The notes beneath the pieces are model-generated. The model was not told where the DNA came from, ran no database searches, and was given only the letters and a program-made list of their open reading frames with translations. The position numbers and the translations under genes were made by a program. Positions 9,201 to 17,865 of a stretch of DNA of 64,000 nucleotides are shown one piece after another; positions within the stretch are counted from its first letter, which is position 1, and the number at the start of each line of letters is the position of its first letter. Origin of the DNA: Herpetosiphon giganteus (GTDB lineage: Bacteria > Chloroflexota > Chloroflexia > Chloroflexales > Herpetosiphonaceae); the NCBI RefSeq assembly GCF_016907925.1, contig NZ_JAFBCZ010000005.1, forward strand, positions 186,001-250,000, in the 5' to 3' direction.

Positions 9201-9950
9201 ATGCACCCATTTTTACTTAATCCCAAGAATGCCGCTGTTGTGACGCGCCAAAAACCCTATGGCAGCGGTAAATTTGTTTGGTTTATGTTGCTGTTTAGTC
9301 TGCCGTTTTTGCTGGTTGGTTGTATCGCTTTGGGCTTTTTGCTGCGTGATGTTGGCGCTACTCAAGCGCTGATCAATGGCGATGATACCCAAGCAACGAT
9401 CACCCAGCTGAGGATCGAGAATAGTGGCGATGATCCAAGCTATTTTGTCGCTTATCGCTTTGAGGCTCCGTTCAATGGAGCTAGTCGTACCATTGAATCA
9501 AGCCATATCATCAATCAAGAAACCTATAACACGTTGAGCGAAGGTGCTGCGGTTGCAGTTCGCTATGACCCTGCCAATCCAGAGGTTTCCAAATTAAGCG
9601 CGCTGGTGAATTGGAATAATGTGTTGATGCAGCTGGCGTTTGCAGTGATGTTTAGTTTGTTTGGTGGGCTTGCGTTAATCTTCTTTGTGATTCGGCCATG
9701 GCGTTTGACTAAGGCATTGCGTGCACGGGGCCAAATGCTGCCTGGGCAAATTATTAATGCTAGCGCTGAAAAAGATGGCGATGGCGATTGGAATTTAGAA
9801 GTTAAATATTATTTTGTTTCGCCTTATGGCGTAGGAATAACCAAAACCCAAAGTGCGATTCGCAACGATTTACGCAACACAGCGCCGCCGCCAGCCAACA
9901 CGCCAATTGTGGTGATGTTTGCTGATGAGCGGAATTTCACGCTGTTGTAA
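9201..9950 (+). CDS. DUF3592-type membrane protein
   Basis: A 249-residue protein with membrane segments at about 25-48 and 141-164. Between them lies an extracytoplasmic beta domain (VAYRFEAPFNG and AVAVRYDPANPEVSKL), the usual DUF3592 pattern, and a second similar soluble segment follows residue 170 (YYFVSPYG, ending in VVMFADERNFTLL). AAAGGA lies 6 bases before the ATG. No biochemical role is established for the family. It is divergent from gatD and stands alone. Confidence 0.75.
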   Translation: MHPFLLNPKNAAVVTRQKPYGSGKFVWFMLLFSLPFLLVGCIALGFLLRDVGATQALINGDDTQATITQLRIENSGDDPSYFVAYRFEAPFNGASRTIESSHIINQETYNTLSEGAAVAVRYDPANPEVSKLSALVNWNNVLMQLAFAVMFSLFGGLALIFFVIRPWRLTKALRARGQMLPGQIINASAEKDGDGDWNLEVKYYFVSPYGVGITKTQSAIRNDLRNTAPPPANTPIVVMFADERNFTLL

Positions 9951-9958
9951 ATTGGGTT

Positions 9959-10092
9959 CCCCTCACCCCAACCCCGCTCCCACGTGGCGGGCGAGGGGCT
10001 TTTTTATGGCGGTTCTGCCGCAATGCGTGGTTAAAAACGGCTGCTCCTCCTCGCCCGCGTTTTCGTGGGAGCGGGGGCTGGGGGGTGAGGGG
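9959..10092. repeat. Palindromic GC-rich element (second copy)
   Basis: It opens with CCCCTCACCCCAACCCCGCT at 9959 and closes with its near-exact inverse ending at 10092. Two internal hairpins are separated by a spacer sharing GCGGTTCTG and CGCAATGCG with the copy at 7192-7280. It begins 8 bases after the DUF3592 gene stop codon, so it may serve as an mRNA 3' end structure. Confidence 0.82.
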
Positions 10093-10201
10093 ATTCCACT
10101 GCAAGCGTGATAAATCAGTTCCAAAGCCTGATGCCAACGCCCTGATCTGCTATATACTTATCCTAATATGCGGGAAATTTCATAGGCGCTTTGGAGGCTG
10201 C

Positions 10202-11389
10202 ATGGCAACGCGGACAAGTGGGCAGGCTGTCGCTCTGACAGGCCTTTCGGTCATGGTGATGATGACATTTTCACACGCCATGAATGATATGTGGACTTCA
10301 TTGCTCTCACCATTGCTGCCAAGCATTAGCGATACTTATCAGGTGTCGATTGGCCAAACTGGGATTTTGGTGGCGATTTTATCGTTTGCTGGCTCGATGC
10401 TTCAGCCATTGCTTGGCGCAGTTGGCGATTATGTTGATCGGCGCTGGTTGGCGGCGTTTGGCCCGGTGCTGACGGCAGTTGGCCTAACTTTGATTGGCTA
10501 TATGCCCAACTTTTTTATGCTTGGTGCGTTGATTATGCTTGGCGGTTTGGGCAGCGCAATTTTTCACCCTGCTGGCGCGGCCTACATCGCTATGGGCGCG
10601 AATCCTAATCAACGTGGTTTGTTTGTTTCGATCTTCTCTGCTGGTGGAACGTTGGGCATGGCCTTTGGTCCCTTGATTGTTGCCCAGTTTGATTTGAATA
10701 GCTTGCCCTATTTGCTGCCAGCTGGCATTCTGATTGGGGTTATAACCTTTTTGATTATTCCTTCGGCGGCCCAAAATCGCAGCCAACCAAAAACGCTACG
10801 CGATTATATCAGCGTGTTTCAAGGGCCATTGCGTTGGCTCTGGTTTATGAGTGTGCTACGTTCGCTTTCGAGCGTTTCATATAGCAGTTTGTTGGGCTTT
10901 ATGCTGCGGGATAGGTTTGATCAGGGAATGGCCGATGCCCATGTTGGCCCAACCTTGGCGGTATTCAATATTGCTTCGGCGGTTGGTGGCATTGTGGGCG
11001 GGCGAATTTCAGATCGAATTGGGCGCACGGTGGTGCTGCGTTCCAGCATTTTGAGCACGATTCCCCTCTTTATTGGCTTAGTCTTGTCGTCGCCCTTGGA
11101 TTGGTGGTATTACCCCTTGACGGCGGTGGTTGGGGCGATGGTGATGGCGAATATTCCGGTTTCGATTGTGACCGCCCAAGAATATGCGCCGCAGCATATT
11201 GCAACCGCAAGCGCCATGATGATGGGCTTTGCTTGGGGAACCTCGGGTGTGCTGTACCCAATTATTGGTAGCCTCGCCGACTTAGCCTCGCCAACGTGGG
11301 CGATGATTGCAGCAATTGGCTTGCTCTTGCCTGCCTTCTTTATTACGGTGCGCTTGCCAGAGCCTGAACGTACAACGACGATTGGCTAG
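10202..11389 (+). CDS. MFS transporter (fosmidomycin-resistance-like)
   Basis: A 395-residue polytopic protein with about 12 hydrophobic segments. The first segment has the FSHAMNDMWTSLLSPLLP pattern of the Fsr-like branch of the major facilitator superfamily, and GDYVDRRW and GRISDRIGR loops fit MFS motif A positions. The ATG at 10202 has GGAGG at 10193-10197; the frame is open further upstream but lacks a ribosome site. It is probably a proton-driven exporter of a small molecule. Substrate assignment from this branch is unreliable. Confidence 0.85.
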   Translation: MATRTSGQAVALTGLSVMVMMTFSHAMNDMWTSLLSPLLPSISDTYQVSIGQTGILVAILSFAGSMLQPLLGAVGDYVDRRWLAAFGPVLTAVGLTLIGYMPNFFMLGALIMLGGLGSAIFHPAGAAYIAMGANPNQRGLFVSIFSAGGTLGMAFGPLIVAQFDLNSLPYLLPAGILIGVITFLIIPSAAQNRSQPKTLRDYISVFQGPLRWLWFMSVLRSLSSVSYSSLLGFMLRDRFDQGMADAHVGPTLAVFNIASAVGGIVGGRISDRIGRTVVLRSSILSTIPLFIGLVLSSPLDWWYYPLTAVVGAMVMANIPVSIVTAQEYAPQHIATASAMMMGFAWGTSGVLYPIIGSLADLASPTWAMIAAIGLLLPAFFITVRLPEPERTTTIG

Positions 11390-11645
11390 GGGAAAAGGAT
11401 GAATTATGAGGGATGAAGGATGAATCGAAAGGATGAAGGATGAATTATGAGGGATGAAGGATGAATTGAACGTGGAGGAGATCAAACAGACATTGGTTTA
11501 ACGCAGAGGCGCAGAGTATTTAGGATGGCTATTGGCTAGAGGCTATTGACTATCGGAGATTGATTTGAATCCTAACCAATGTTCCGATAGCCAATAGCCT
11601 CTGGCCTTCGTGCTCTTCGTGCTCTTCGTGGTTAAAAAATATGCT
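11390..11645. repeat. Degenerate tandem repeats
   Basis: Several GATGAAGGATGAA units (11,395-11,467) are followed by a GCGCAGAG-type string, an imperfect inverted pair built from GGCTATTGGCTAGAGGCTAT, CTTCGTGCTCTTCGTGGTT repeats, and triplicate ATGCTCT units running into the glycosyltransferase stop codon. The set matches, mostly inverted, the repeats around 6,953-7,590. Confidence 0.7.
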
Positions 11646-12431
11646 CTATGCTCTATGCTCTATGTTCTTATTTTTCACATCGCGATACTGACCAGAGAGT
11701 GCATTCCAGCGCACTTTGATCACATCGCGCAGGTTGCGCCACGAATCGCGAATATTATCGACCTTGGTTTCCTCGCCATAACGCCATGTGACGGGCACTT
11801 CGGCAATTTTATAGCCACGGCGCAACGCCAAATACAACACCTCAACATCAAAGGCAGTGACGGCAGCACCTTTGGGCGCTTCGGTCGTATCGTCATATAA
11901 GCGCATGCGGCCAAAAACATCGTGCGAGGCTTCGCGGCTGAAAACCTTAAAGCCACATTGGGTATCTTGAAACTTGCCAATGCCCAAAATTCGCACAATC
12001 AGGTTGAACACTCGCCCCATCAGGTGGCGCATAAATGGCTCGTCGATGCGGCTGGCCCCTGCGCCCTCGCGCGAGGCAATTACAATATCATACTGTTGTT
12101 GCAGTTTGGCTTCAAGTTTGGGCCATTCCTGCATCGGTACTGCCAAATCGGCATCGGAAAAGAGCACATACTCGCCGCTGGCTTGGGTCATGCCAGTGCG
12201 CACGGTGTAGCCTTTGCCGCGATGTGGATTTTGAATCACCCGTGCTTGGGCATAGGCGCTGCATGCCGCTTCTGCAACTGCCACGGTTTGATCGCTACTG
12301 CCATCATCAACCACCAATAACTCCCATGACCATGGTTGGGCGTTGAGAAATTGCAAAACTACAGGAAGGGTTTGCGGTAGTCGGCGGGCTTCGTTATAGG
12401 CCGGAATTACCACCGAAAGATACGGGGCCAT
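11646..12431 (-). CDS. Glycosyltransferase family 2 (dolichyl-phosphate glucosyltransferase-like)
   Basis: A 261-residue GT-A fold enzyme with VVIPAYNEA at residues 7-15, VDDGSSD at 41-47 and the metal-binding DAD at 93-95. These features, with the RGKGYTVRTGM block and a late QCGFKVF motif, resemble polyprenyl/dolichyl-phosphate sugar transferases that act at the membrane. AGGAG 5 bases before the ATG at 12431 supports this start and leaves an 8-base gap from the preceding gene. It is the last gene of the leftward rmlD-GT2-GT2 group, which fits surface glycan synthesis. Confidence 0.88.
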   Translation of the reverse strand: MAPYLSVVIPAYNEARRLPQTLPVVLQFLNAQPWSWELLVVDDGSSDQTVAVAEAACSAYAQARVIQNPHRGKGYTVRTGMTQASGEYVLFSDADLAVPMQEWPKLEAKLQQQYDIVIASREGAGASRIDEPFMRHLMGRVFNLIVRILGIGKFQDTQCGFKVFSREASHDVFGRMRLYDDTTEAPKGAAVTAFDVEVLYLALRRGYKIAEVPVTWRYGEETKVDNIRDSWRNLRDVIKVRWNALSGQYRDVKNKNIEHRA

Positions 12432-12439
12432 GGGGACTC

Positions 12440-13387
12440 CTATCGTCCAAGCCAAGCAAGCAGCCGCTGTGCTTCTGCTGTGGCTAGCTTTCGTTCACGC
12501 CAAATGCGCGGAATGAGCCGCAACCCAGCCCATTGCCCACGTAAGCGAGCGCGGGCGGCCTCTCCCCTCCAGTGGCGGAGTGCTTGCCCAAAAATCGTGA
12601 GTTGCGACCAGAGAAAGGCAGGAAGGGCATGCGGCCAAGCTTGAATTGGCATATGTCGCAGCCAAAGCACAATAAAATTACGGCCACAATAATAGCTGGC
12701 TCGCACGCCACCACCAGTTGCGCTCAGGTGGTGCAAGACGCGCGCTTGGGGCACAAACAGCGTACGCATCCCAGCCCGCCGCGCGCGTAAATTAAGATCG
12801 ACATCCTCGCAATACATCACCAACAATGGGTCGAGCAAGTTGCCAGCGGTATCGACAAGTTGTTGCAAACTGCTGCGTTTGTAGGCTGCTGCGCCAGCGC
12901 AGGGGCCAAAAACCTCGCTGATTGCATCATACTGGCCATGATCTGGCTGCCAAACCCCACGACTCCATGGCACGCCATTCCAATCGTAGCCATCGCCAGT
13001 CGTGTGCAAATGGTCTGGTTGGCTGTAGAGCAGCATTTTGGCGGCGGCAAAATCGTAGGCTGGAAAACGCTCAAGCGTATCGATTAATGCAGCAACAAAA
13101 TCTGGCCCAACTTCGGTATCGTTGTTGAGCAAAATGACCCACGGCGCATTGGTGGCCTGAAACCCACGATTGACTGCGGCCACAAACCCTTGGTTGCTCG
13201 GCTGAATTAGCCAATTAACCTCAGGATAGGCAACCTGCAAAGCGGGAACGCTCCCATCTGGCGAGGCATCGTCAATCACCGTGATTAGAAAATCGCTGCG
13301 GGTTTGTTGGCGTAAGCTATCGAGGCAGGCTACTAATAACTGCGCGCCGTTATAATTGGGTATCAGAATGTCGATGTTGTGGCTCAT
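12440..13387 (-). CDS. Glycosyltransferase family 2 (rhamnosyltransferase-like)
   Basis: A 315-residue GT2 enzyme with ILIPNYNG near the N-terminus, VIDDASPDGS at 37-46 and LLNNDTEVG (87-95) in the metal/nucleotide site. The EDVDLNLRARRAG segment is typical of the WbbL/rhamnosyltransferase branch. It overlaps the RmlD-like gene by 4 bases (ATGA), so the two are translationally coupled. dTDP-rhamnose is a plausible donor given that neighbour, but this is inference. Confidence 0.88.
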   Translation of the reverse strand: MSHNIDILIPNYNGAQLLVACLDSLRQQTRSDFLITVIDDASPDGSVPALQVAYPEVNWLIQPSNQGFVAAVNRGFQATNAPWVILLNNDTEVGPDFVAALIDTLERFPAYDFAAAKMLLYSQPDHLHTTGDGYDWNGVPWSRGVWQPDHGQYDAISEVFGPCAGAAAYKRSSLQQLVDTAGNLLDPLLVMYCEDVDLNLRARRAGMRTLFVPQARVLHHLSATGGGVRASYYCGRNFIVLWLRHMPIQAWPHALPAFLWSQLTIFGQALRHWRGEAARARLRGQWAGLRLIPRIWRERKLATAEAQRLLAWLGR

Positions 13388-14235
13388 TCAGTTGGCTCGT
13401 CGATGGCTGCGACTGCGGCAATAACCGCTGCTTGCCAGCGTCGCAAGCGAATGCCCATGGCTGCTGCTGCATTATTGCTGAGCGCAGAAAAAGGCGGCGG
13501 GCTGCTTGGGCGACTAAATTCTGCTGAGCTAATTGGCTCAACTGGCAGGTCGATGCCTGCTGCTGCCAAGACGGCACAAGCCAGTTCATGGCGCGAACAA
13601 GCACCCTCATTGACGACGTGATAAATCCCAGGAATATTGCTATCGACCAATTGGCGAATTGCCCACGCGGCCTCGGCGGCATGGGTTGGCGTGCCAACCT
13701 CGTCGGTCACAACCCGCAATGGTTCACCGGTTTGCAGTCGTTCGCGGCCTAAACGGGCGATGGTACGCACAAAGTTGCGTTGGCCGCCAAACAACCAAGC
13801 AACCCGCGTGATAAAAACATTCGGCGCATGCTGCAAAACTGCCTGTTCGCCGCCCCATTTTGAGCGCCCATAGGCATTAATTGGCGCTGGCTGATCGTAC
13901 TCGCTATAGGCTTGTTGGCTATTGCCACTAAATACTTCGTTGGTGCTGACATAGACCAACGGAATATCGCGATCGCGGCAGGCAAGGGCTGCATATTTTG
14001 GCCCCAGCGTATTTTCGCGAAAGGCCCGCGCAGGATCAAGCGCACAGCCATCGACATTAGTGAAGGCTGCTGGCAACAAGACCAAATCTGGCGCAAGCTG
14101 ATTAATCGCTGCCCGCGCTGCTGGCTGGCTTAAATCAAGTTCTTGGTGGCTGGGTACGAATAATTGATGGTCGGCAAACGTTTTGGTCAGCTCGCTGCCA
14201 AGTTGGCCGCTTGCCCCAAGGATCAACACACGCAT
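13384..14235 (-). CDS. rfbD: dTDP-4-dehydrorhamnose reductase family protein
   Basis: A 283-residue RmlD/SDR-extended protein with the nucleotide loop GASGQLG (7-13), the FTNVDGCALDP block, VYVSTNEVFSG and the catalytic Tyr122-x3-Lys126 (YGRSK). It catalyses the last step of dTDP-L-rhamnose synthesis with NAD(P)H in the cytoplasm. AAAGGAG lies 5 bases before the ATG at 14235. rfbA, rfbB and rfbC are not in this window. A related nucleotide-sugar reductase is possible. Confidence 0.85.
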   Translation of the reverse strand: MRVLILGASGQLGSELTKTFADHQLFVPSHQELDLSQPAARAAINQLAPDLVLLPAAFTNVDGCALDPARAFRENTLGPKYAALACRDRDIPLVYVSTNEVFSGNSQQAYSEYDQPAPINAYGRSKWGGEQAVLQHAPNVFITRVAWLFGGQRNFVRTIARLGRERLQTGEPLRVVTDEVGTPTHAAEAAWAIRQLVDSNIPGIYHVVNEGACSRHELACAVLAAAGIDLPVEPISSAEFSRPSSPPPFSALSNNAAAAMGIRLRRWQAAVIAAVAAIDEPTE

Positions 14236-14300
14236 ATAAACTCCTTTGCGCGGCGCATGGTAGAACAAGCCCTCGCATTCGTCAATTAAATTGGGCTTGT

Positions 14301-14798
14301 TTAGGCGCTTGGGGTGATACGATTGGCAGTTTCACCAAAATAATAGTGCTCGACCAAGCGTTTGAGTTCGGCGGTATCTAAGGCATCGTAGGGTGTTAGC
14401 CGCGGCTCAGACCAACGGCTCAAAAACTCGCGGACGCGCCCAAAGTGGTAGCTTTCGCCTTCTTCTAAAACGCTGGTATCTTGCGAGCACAGCAATTGGC
14501 CGCGACTGTTGTAGATAAAAATATGCGGTACGCCATCGAAGCCTGGCAAATGTTCTAAAAAGGTTTTATTTTTTTGCTCATCATCGCCAACTAAAACTTT
14601 GACCGCAACATAATGGATGTCACGCAAATAGCGCAATTGGGGATGGGCATTGATAAACGCATCTAAGCGATGACACCAAATACACCAATCGCCACCAAGC
14701 TCGACTAAAATATTTTTCCGTTCACGTTGCGCAGTTTCTAAAGCGTTGCGCATATCGGCAAACGGATCACGTTCTGCATCAAAGAGCGAATCTGTCAT
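14301..14798 (-). CDS. Thioredoxin-fold protein with CxxC
   Basis: A 165-residue soluble protein with an N-terminal helix, then LVELGGDWCIWCHRLD, with the redox pair Cys39-Cys42 in a CIWC motif. The thioredoxin-7/DsbD-gamma-like pattern continues with VPHIFIYNSRGQLL (the cis-Pro region). There is no signal peptide, so it is likely a cytoplasmic disulfide reductase or thiol-handling protein. GAGGA is 8 bases before the ATG. It lies 65 bases upstream of rfbD on the same strand. It may be cotranscribed, but there is no functional link that I can see. Confidence 0.82.
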   Translation of the reverse strand: MTDSLFDAERDPFADMRNALETAQRERKNILVELGGDWCIWCHRLDAFINAHPQLRYLRDIHYVAVKVLVGDDEQKNKTFLEHLPGFDGVPHIFIYNSRGQLLCSQDTSVLEEGESYHFGRVREFLSRWSEPRLTPYDALDTAELKRLVEHYYFGETANRITPSA

Positions 14799-15158
14799 GT
14801 ATTAATTCCTCAACGGTTGTGATTTTATGCTTGCTTCGAGCTTGCTCTCGGGACGCAACAATCAACAGTACTTTAAAGCTGCCCTTATTATAGCGGTTTC
14901 TTTTGAATTTGCAGCGCCATGCTCCACCCAAACTCACCCATAGATTGGGGTAACCCTAACCTGCTGATACACCTTTTGACCCATTGTTGCTTTAGCCTAA
15001 AGTTGCTATGCTTAAACGTGAGAGATTTCCCCTAAACTATAATCTCTTTGCATTGTCGCGCGCAAACTGAACTTAACCAGCGGCCTGCTGGTTTAGCCTA
15101 GTGGTCTAAACCAACCCGTTGCTAATGGCTACCTTTATGCAGTTATATGGAGATGGAG
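14799..15158. other. Divergent intergenic region
   Basis: This region separates the thioredoxin-like gene (leftward) from the propeller array (rightward). TATAAT-like hexamers occur on the minus strand near 14,890 and on the plus strand at 15038-15043, but neither has a good -35. No gene or structured RNA is recognised. Confidence 0.4.
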
Positions 15159-17798
15159 ATGAACCTGAAGCGTTTGATCGTTGGATTATGTTTAGGATTA
15201 TGTACGATTGTCCCTGCGGCGACCGCCCAACAACCTCAGATTCCGCAATCAACCAATCAACCACAAATTGAAGGCACTTGGAGCGATGAATTTGCGGTCT
15301 ATGACCGCTCCGAGATGAATGATTATCCGCTACGCCCAATCGAATGGAATAACAGCCTGTATTCAGGCATGTATAACCATGGTGTGGCTGCGTGGAATGG
15401 CAAGCAATGGCTCCAAATCGGCAACCTCGAAGGCCGCGCGATTGCCATAACTTGGCATCAAAATAAGCTTTACGCCTATGGCAAATTGAATTTAGCAGGT
15501 ACGCCAATCAGTATGGCCTATTGGGATGGAACCACTTGGACGGCCATGCCCAACCAGATTTCTTATAGCCTATCCGTGACGCTTGCAAGCTATAACAACC
15601 AACTATATCTCGCGAGTGGCAATCCATTTACGCTTGATGGGCAAGCGATTGAGCATTTGGCGCGTTGGGATGGCACACAATGGCACGATGTCGATGTTGG
15701 CGTGCAGGGCATGATCCTCACAACACTTGTGCGCCCCGATGGCTTGTATGTTGGTGGAACACTATTTTCTGAGAATGGCCAACGCCAAAGTGTGATGCGT
15801 TGGGATGGCAGCCAATGGCACGAGGTTGGTAGCCCATTAACGGGTTTAGTGATTGATCTCGAATGGGCCAATGATCAGCTGTATGTTGGCGGCATGTTTA
15901 CCTCAACGCTTAATCCTGCAATCAACAATATTGCGGCCTGGAATGGCAGCGGTTGGGATAGCTTTGGTAATGGAATTAGCAACCAAGTGCATAGTATTGC
16001 ATTCTTAGATGATACGCTGTATACGATTAGCCGAACGCATGATACGAGCGCTGGACATCGACTGCAACGCTGGAATGGCAGCGCTTGGGAGAGCCTTGCA
16101 ACCACGACTGTAGGAATATCGGCAATAGACATGCTTCGTTATCCTGATGTTGGGTTATTGAGCTATCAAGATCAACTGTTAGCTTTTGGCTCGATCACAT
16201 TTCCTTATCCTAGCCCTACTCAATTGAGCCAAGGTTCGATGGCATTAGCGTGGAATGGTGAGCATTGGGAATCGATGACTCCCAATGGACTACTGGTTAA
16301 GGATCGTGACCAACAGCCGACTATGCTCGCCACGAGCGGCGAAACGGTCTACACCGCGGCCACGAATCTTTATTGGGGCAATGGCCAAGCAACATTGGCG
16401 ACATTTGTAGCTGGGCAAACTTGGCAAACCGTATTGCCGCCCAATTCGCTGGGAGGGTATCGTGCTTTTGAGGCTGAAACTTACCAAACAGAACTATTTG
16501 CAAACATCGAAAGTGGACTTTTTCGGGTTGTTAGTGGTACGGCTGAGTTGCTTGCACCTGTTGAAATTCATTCGCTGGCCCAAGCCAATAACCGCTTATA
16601 TGTGGCTGGCGATTTTGAGCAATTCAATGCTGTGACCGCTCACAACCTTGTAGTTTGGGATGGCACAACATGGCAAGCCTTGAATGCGCCAGCAGCGTTT
16701 GATCGAGTCACAATCGTCGAGGCCTACGGCAACCATGTCTATATTAGCGATGGCTCACAACTGGCTCGTTGGGATGGCACGCAATGGCAAACGCTGGCAA
16801 CTGGAGTTAATCAGATTACCCAAATTGAGCCAAGCGCAAGCGGCGTGTATGTTGCTGGCACATTTAGCAGCATCGCTGGGGTGAATGCAGCAAAAATCGC
16901 TGCTTGGAATGGCTCGCAATGGTCAGCTTTAACTGGTGTAATCAATGGCCCAATCAACGATCTTGAGCTTGGGCATGATGGCTTGTATGTGGCAGGCTCG
17001 TTTAGCGGCATTACCGATGGCGTAGTTAGCCCAGGCATTCTGCGCTGGAATGGCGTTTGGCAGAGTGTTGGCGGTGGCGTGCAATATCGCTATACGCCAC
17101 AAATTCCAATCAACGTGACCCACTTAGCCGCCACGCCAAGCAGAATGTATGCGGTTGGTAGCTTCGATAGCGTTGGCAAGCGCTATGAATCAGCCAAGAT
17201 TGCTGCTTGGAACTATGGCTCTACGCAGCCAATTATAGCTGCGCCTGATCATGCCACTACCTATCGGCCACAGCCGGTCAGCGTTGATGTGCTGGCCAAT
17301 GACTGGACGATTGATAATGGGCCATTACAGCTTGCATTAGTTACCGCAAGTAGCGATGGTACAGCTACGATTAGCGGAACCAAACTGCTTTTTACGCCAA
17401 ACGTCGATTTTCAGGGGACAACGACCGTGAGCTATCACGTGCGTAATCCATTGCGTGGCATTACTACCACTGGCTATCTAACGATTGAAGTGCAGAATCA
17501 TATGCCAACCCCTAGCCCAATTACGATCAGCGTGCAACCACAGAGCACAACCACGATTGATGTTTTGGCAGGGCTGGTTGATTTGAATAACGATCAATTG
17601 ACGATTACTAACGCAAGTGCTACTGCTGGTATAGTCGACATAATCGATAATCAACTGCGCTATCGTGCGCCAGATCGCGCACTATCAAACGCGACGATCA
17701 GCTATAGCATTAGCGATGGCCATGGCGGTTCAGGTGTGGCAACGATTGTGGTCCAAAGTGGCAACTATCAGCTCTATTTGCCCTATACCAGCAAATAA
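15159..17798 (+). CDS. Secreted beta-propeller protein, array copy 1 (two Ig-like domains)
   Basis: An 879-residue exported protein. The signal peptide starts MNLKRLIVGLCLGL and is probably cut after PAATA. From about 40 to 690 it consists of many imperfect repeats of 40-50 residues with the pattern W-D/N-G-x-x-W followed by LYVGG or VYVAG, typical of delta-60/kelch-like propellers. Two cadherin/Big_9-like domains (VDVLANDW...FQGTTTVSY and IDVLAGLVDLN...ISYSISDGHGG) and the tail LYLPYTSK follow. The ATG at 15159 is favoured over those at 15147 and 15153 by ribosome-site spacing. It is the first of five tandem paralogues. A role in adhesion, surface coat or polymer binding is inferred only. 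Confidence 0.85.
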   Translation: MNLKRLIVGLCLGLCTIVPAATAQQPQIPQSTNQPQIEGTWSDEFAVYDRSEMNDYPLRPIEWNNSLYSGMYNHGVAAWNGKQWLQIGNLEGRAIAITWHQNKLYAYGKLNLAGTPISMAYWDGTTWTAMPNQISYSLSVTLASYNNQLYLASGNPFTLDGQAIEHLARWDGTQWHDVDVGVQGMILTTLVRPDGLYVGGTLFSENGQRQSVMRWDGSQWHEVGSPLTGLVIDLEWANDQLYVGGMFTSTLNPAINNIAAWNGSGWDSFGNGISNQVHSIAFLDDTLYTISRTHDTSAGHRLQRWNGSAWESLATTTVGISAIDMLRYPDVGLLSYQDQLLAFGSITFPYPSPTQLSQGSMALAWNGEHWESMTPNGLLVKDRDQQPTMLATSGETVYTAATNLYWGNGQATLATFVAGQTWQTVLPPNSLGGYRAFEAETYQTELFANIESGLFRVVSGTAELLAPVEIHSLAQANNRLYVAGDFEQFNAVTAHNLVVWDGTTWQALNAPAAFDRVTIVEAYGNHVYISDGSQLARWDGTQWQTLATGVNQITQIEPSASGVYVAGTFSSIAGVNAAKIAAWNGSQWSALTGVINGPINDLELGHDGLYVAGSFSGITDGVVSPGILRWNGVWQSVGGGVQYRYTPQIPINVTHLAATPSRMYAVGSFDSVGKRYESAKIAAWNYGSTQPIIAAPDHATTYRPQPVSVDVLANDWTIDNGPLQLALVTASSDGTATISGTKLLFTPNVDFQGTTTVSYHVRNPLRGITTTGYLTIEVQNHMPTPSPITISVQPQSTTTIDVLAGLVDLNNDQLTITNASATAGIVDIIDNQLRYRAPDRALSNATISYSISDGHGGSGVATIVVQSGNYQLYLPYTSK

Positions 17799-17810
17799 TC
17801 AATTCAGATC

Positions 17811-17839
17811 GAGCGGTAGGCGCACGTTGCTTGCCGCTC
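17811..17839 (+). promoter_or_regulatory. Intergenic stem-loop between propeller copies 1 and 2
   Basis: An 11-bp RNA stem (17811-17821 with 17829-17839). Two positions differ from the stem between copies 2 and 3, but both remain paired as G-U wobbles. It ends 11 bases before the AAGGAG of the next gene and has no T-run, so it is more likely an mRNA processing or stabilising element than a terminator. Confidence 0.75.
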
Positions 17840-17865
17840 AGCATAAACCTAAGGAGAGAATGCAG

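Noticed and set aside
17665-17865. Extension of propeller copy 2 upstream of its signal peptide
   Set aside because: The frame is open but overlaps the end of copy 1, has no ribosome site and would bury the signal peptide inside the protein.
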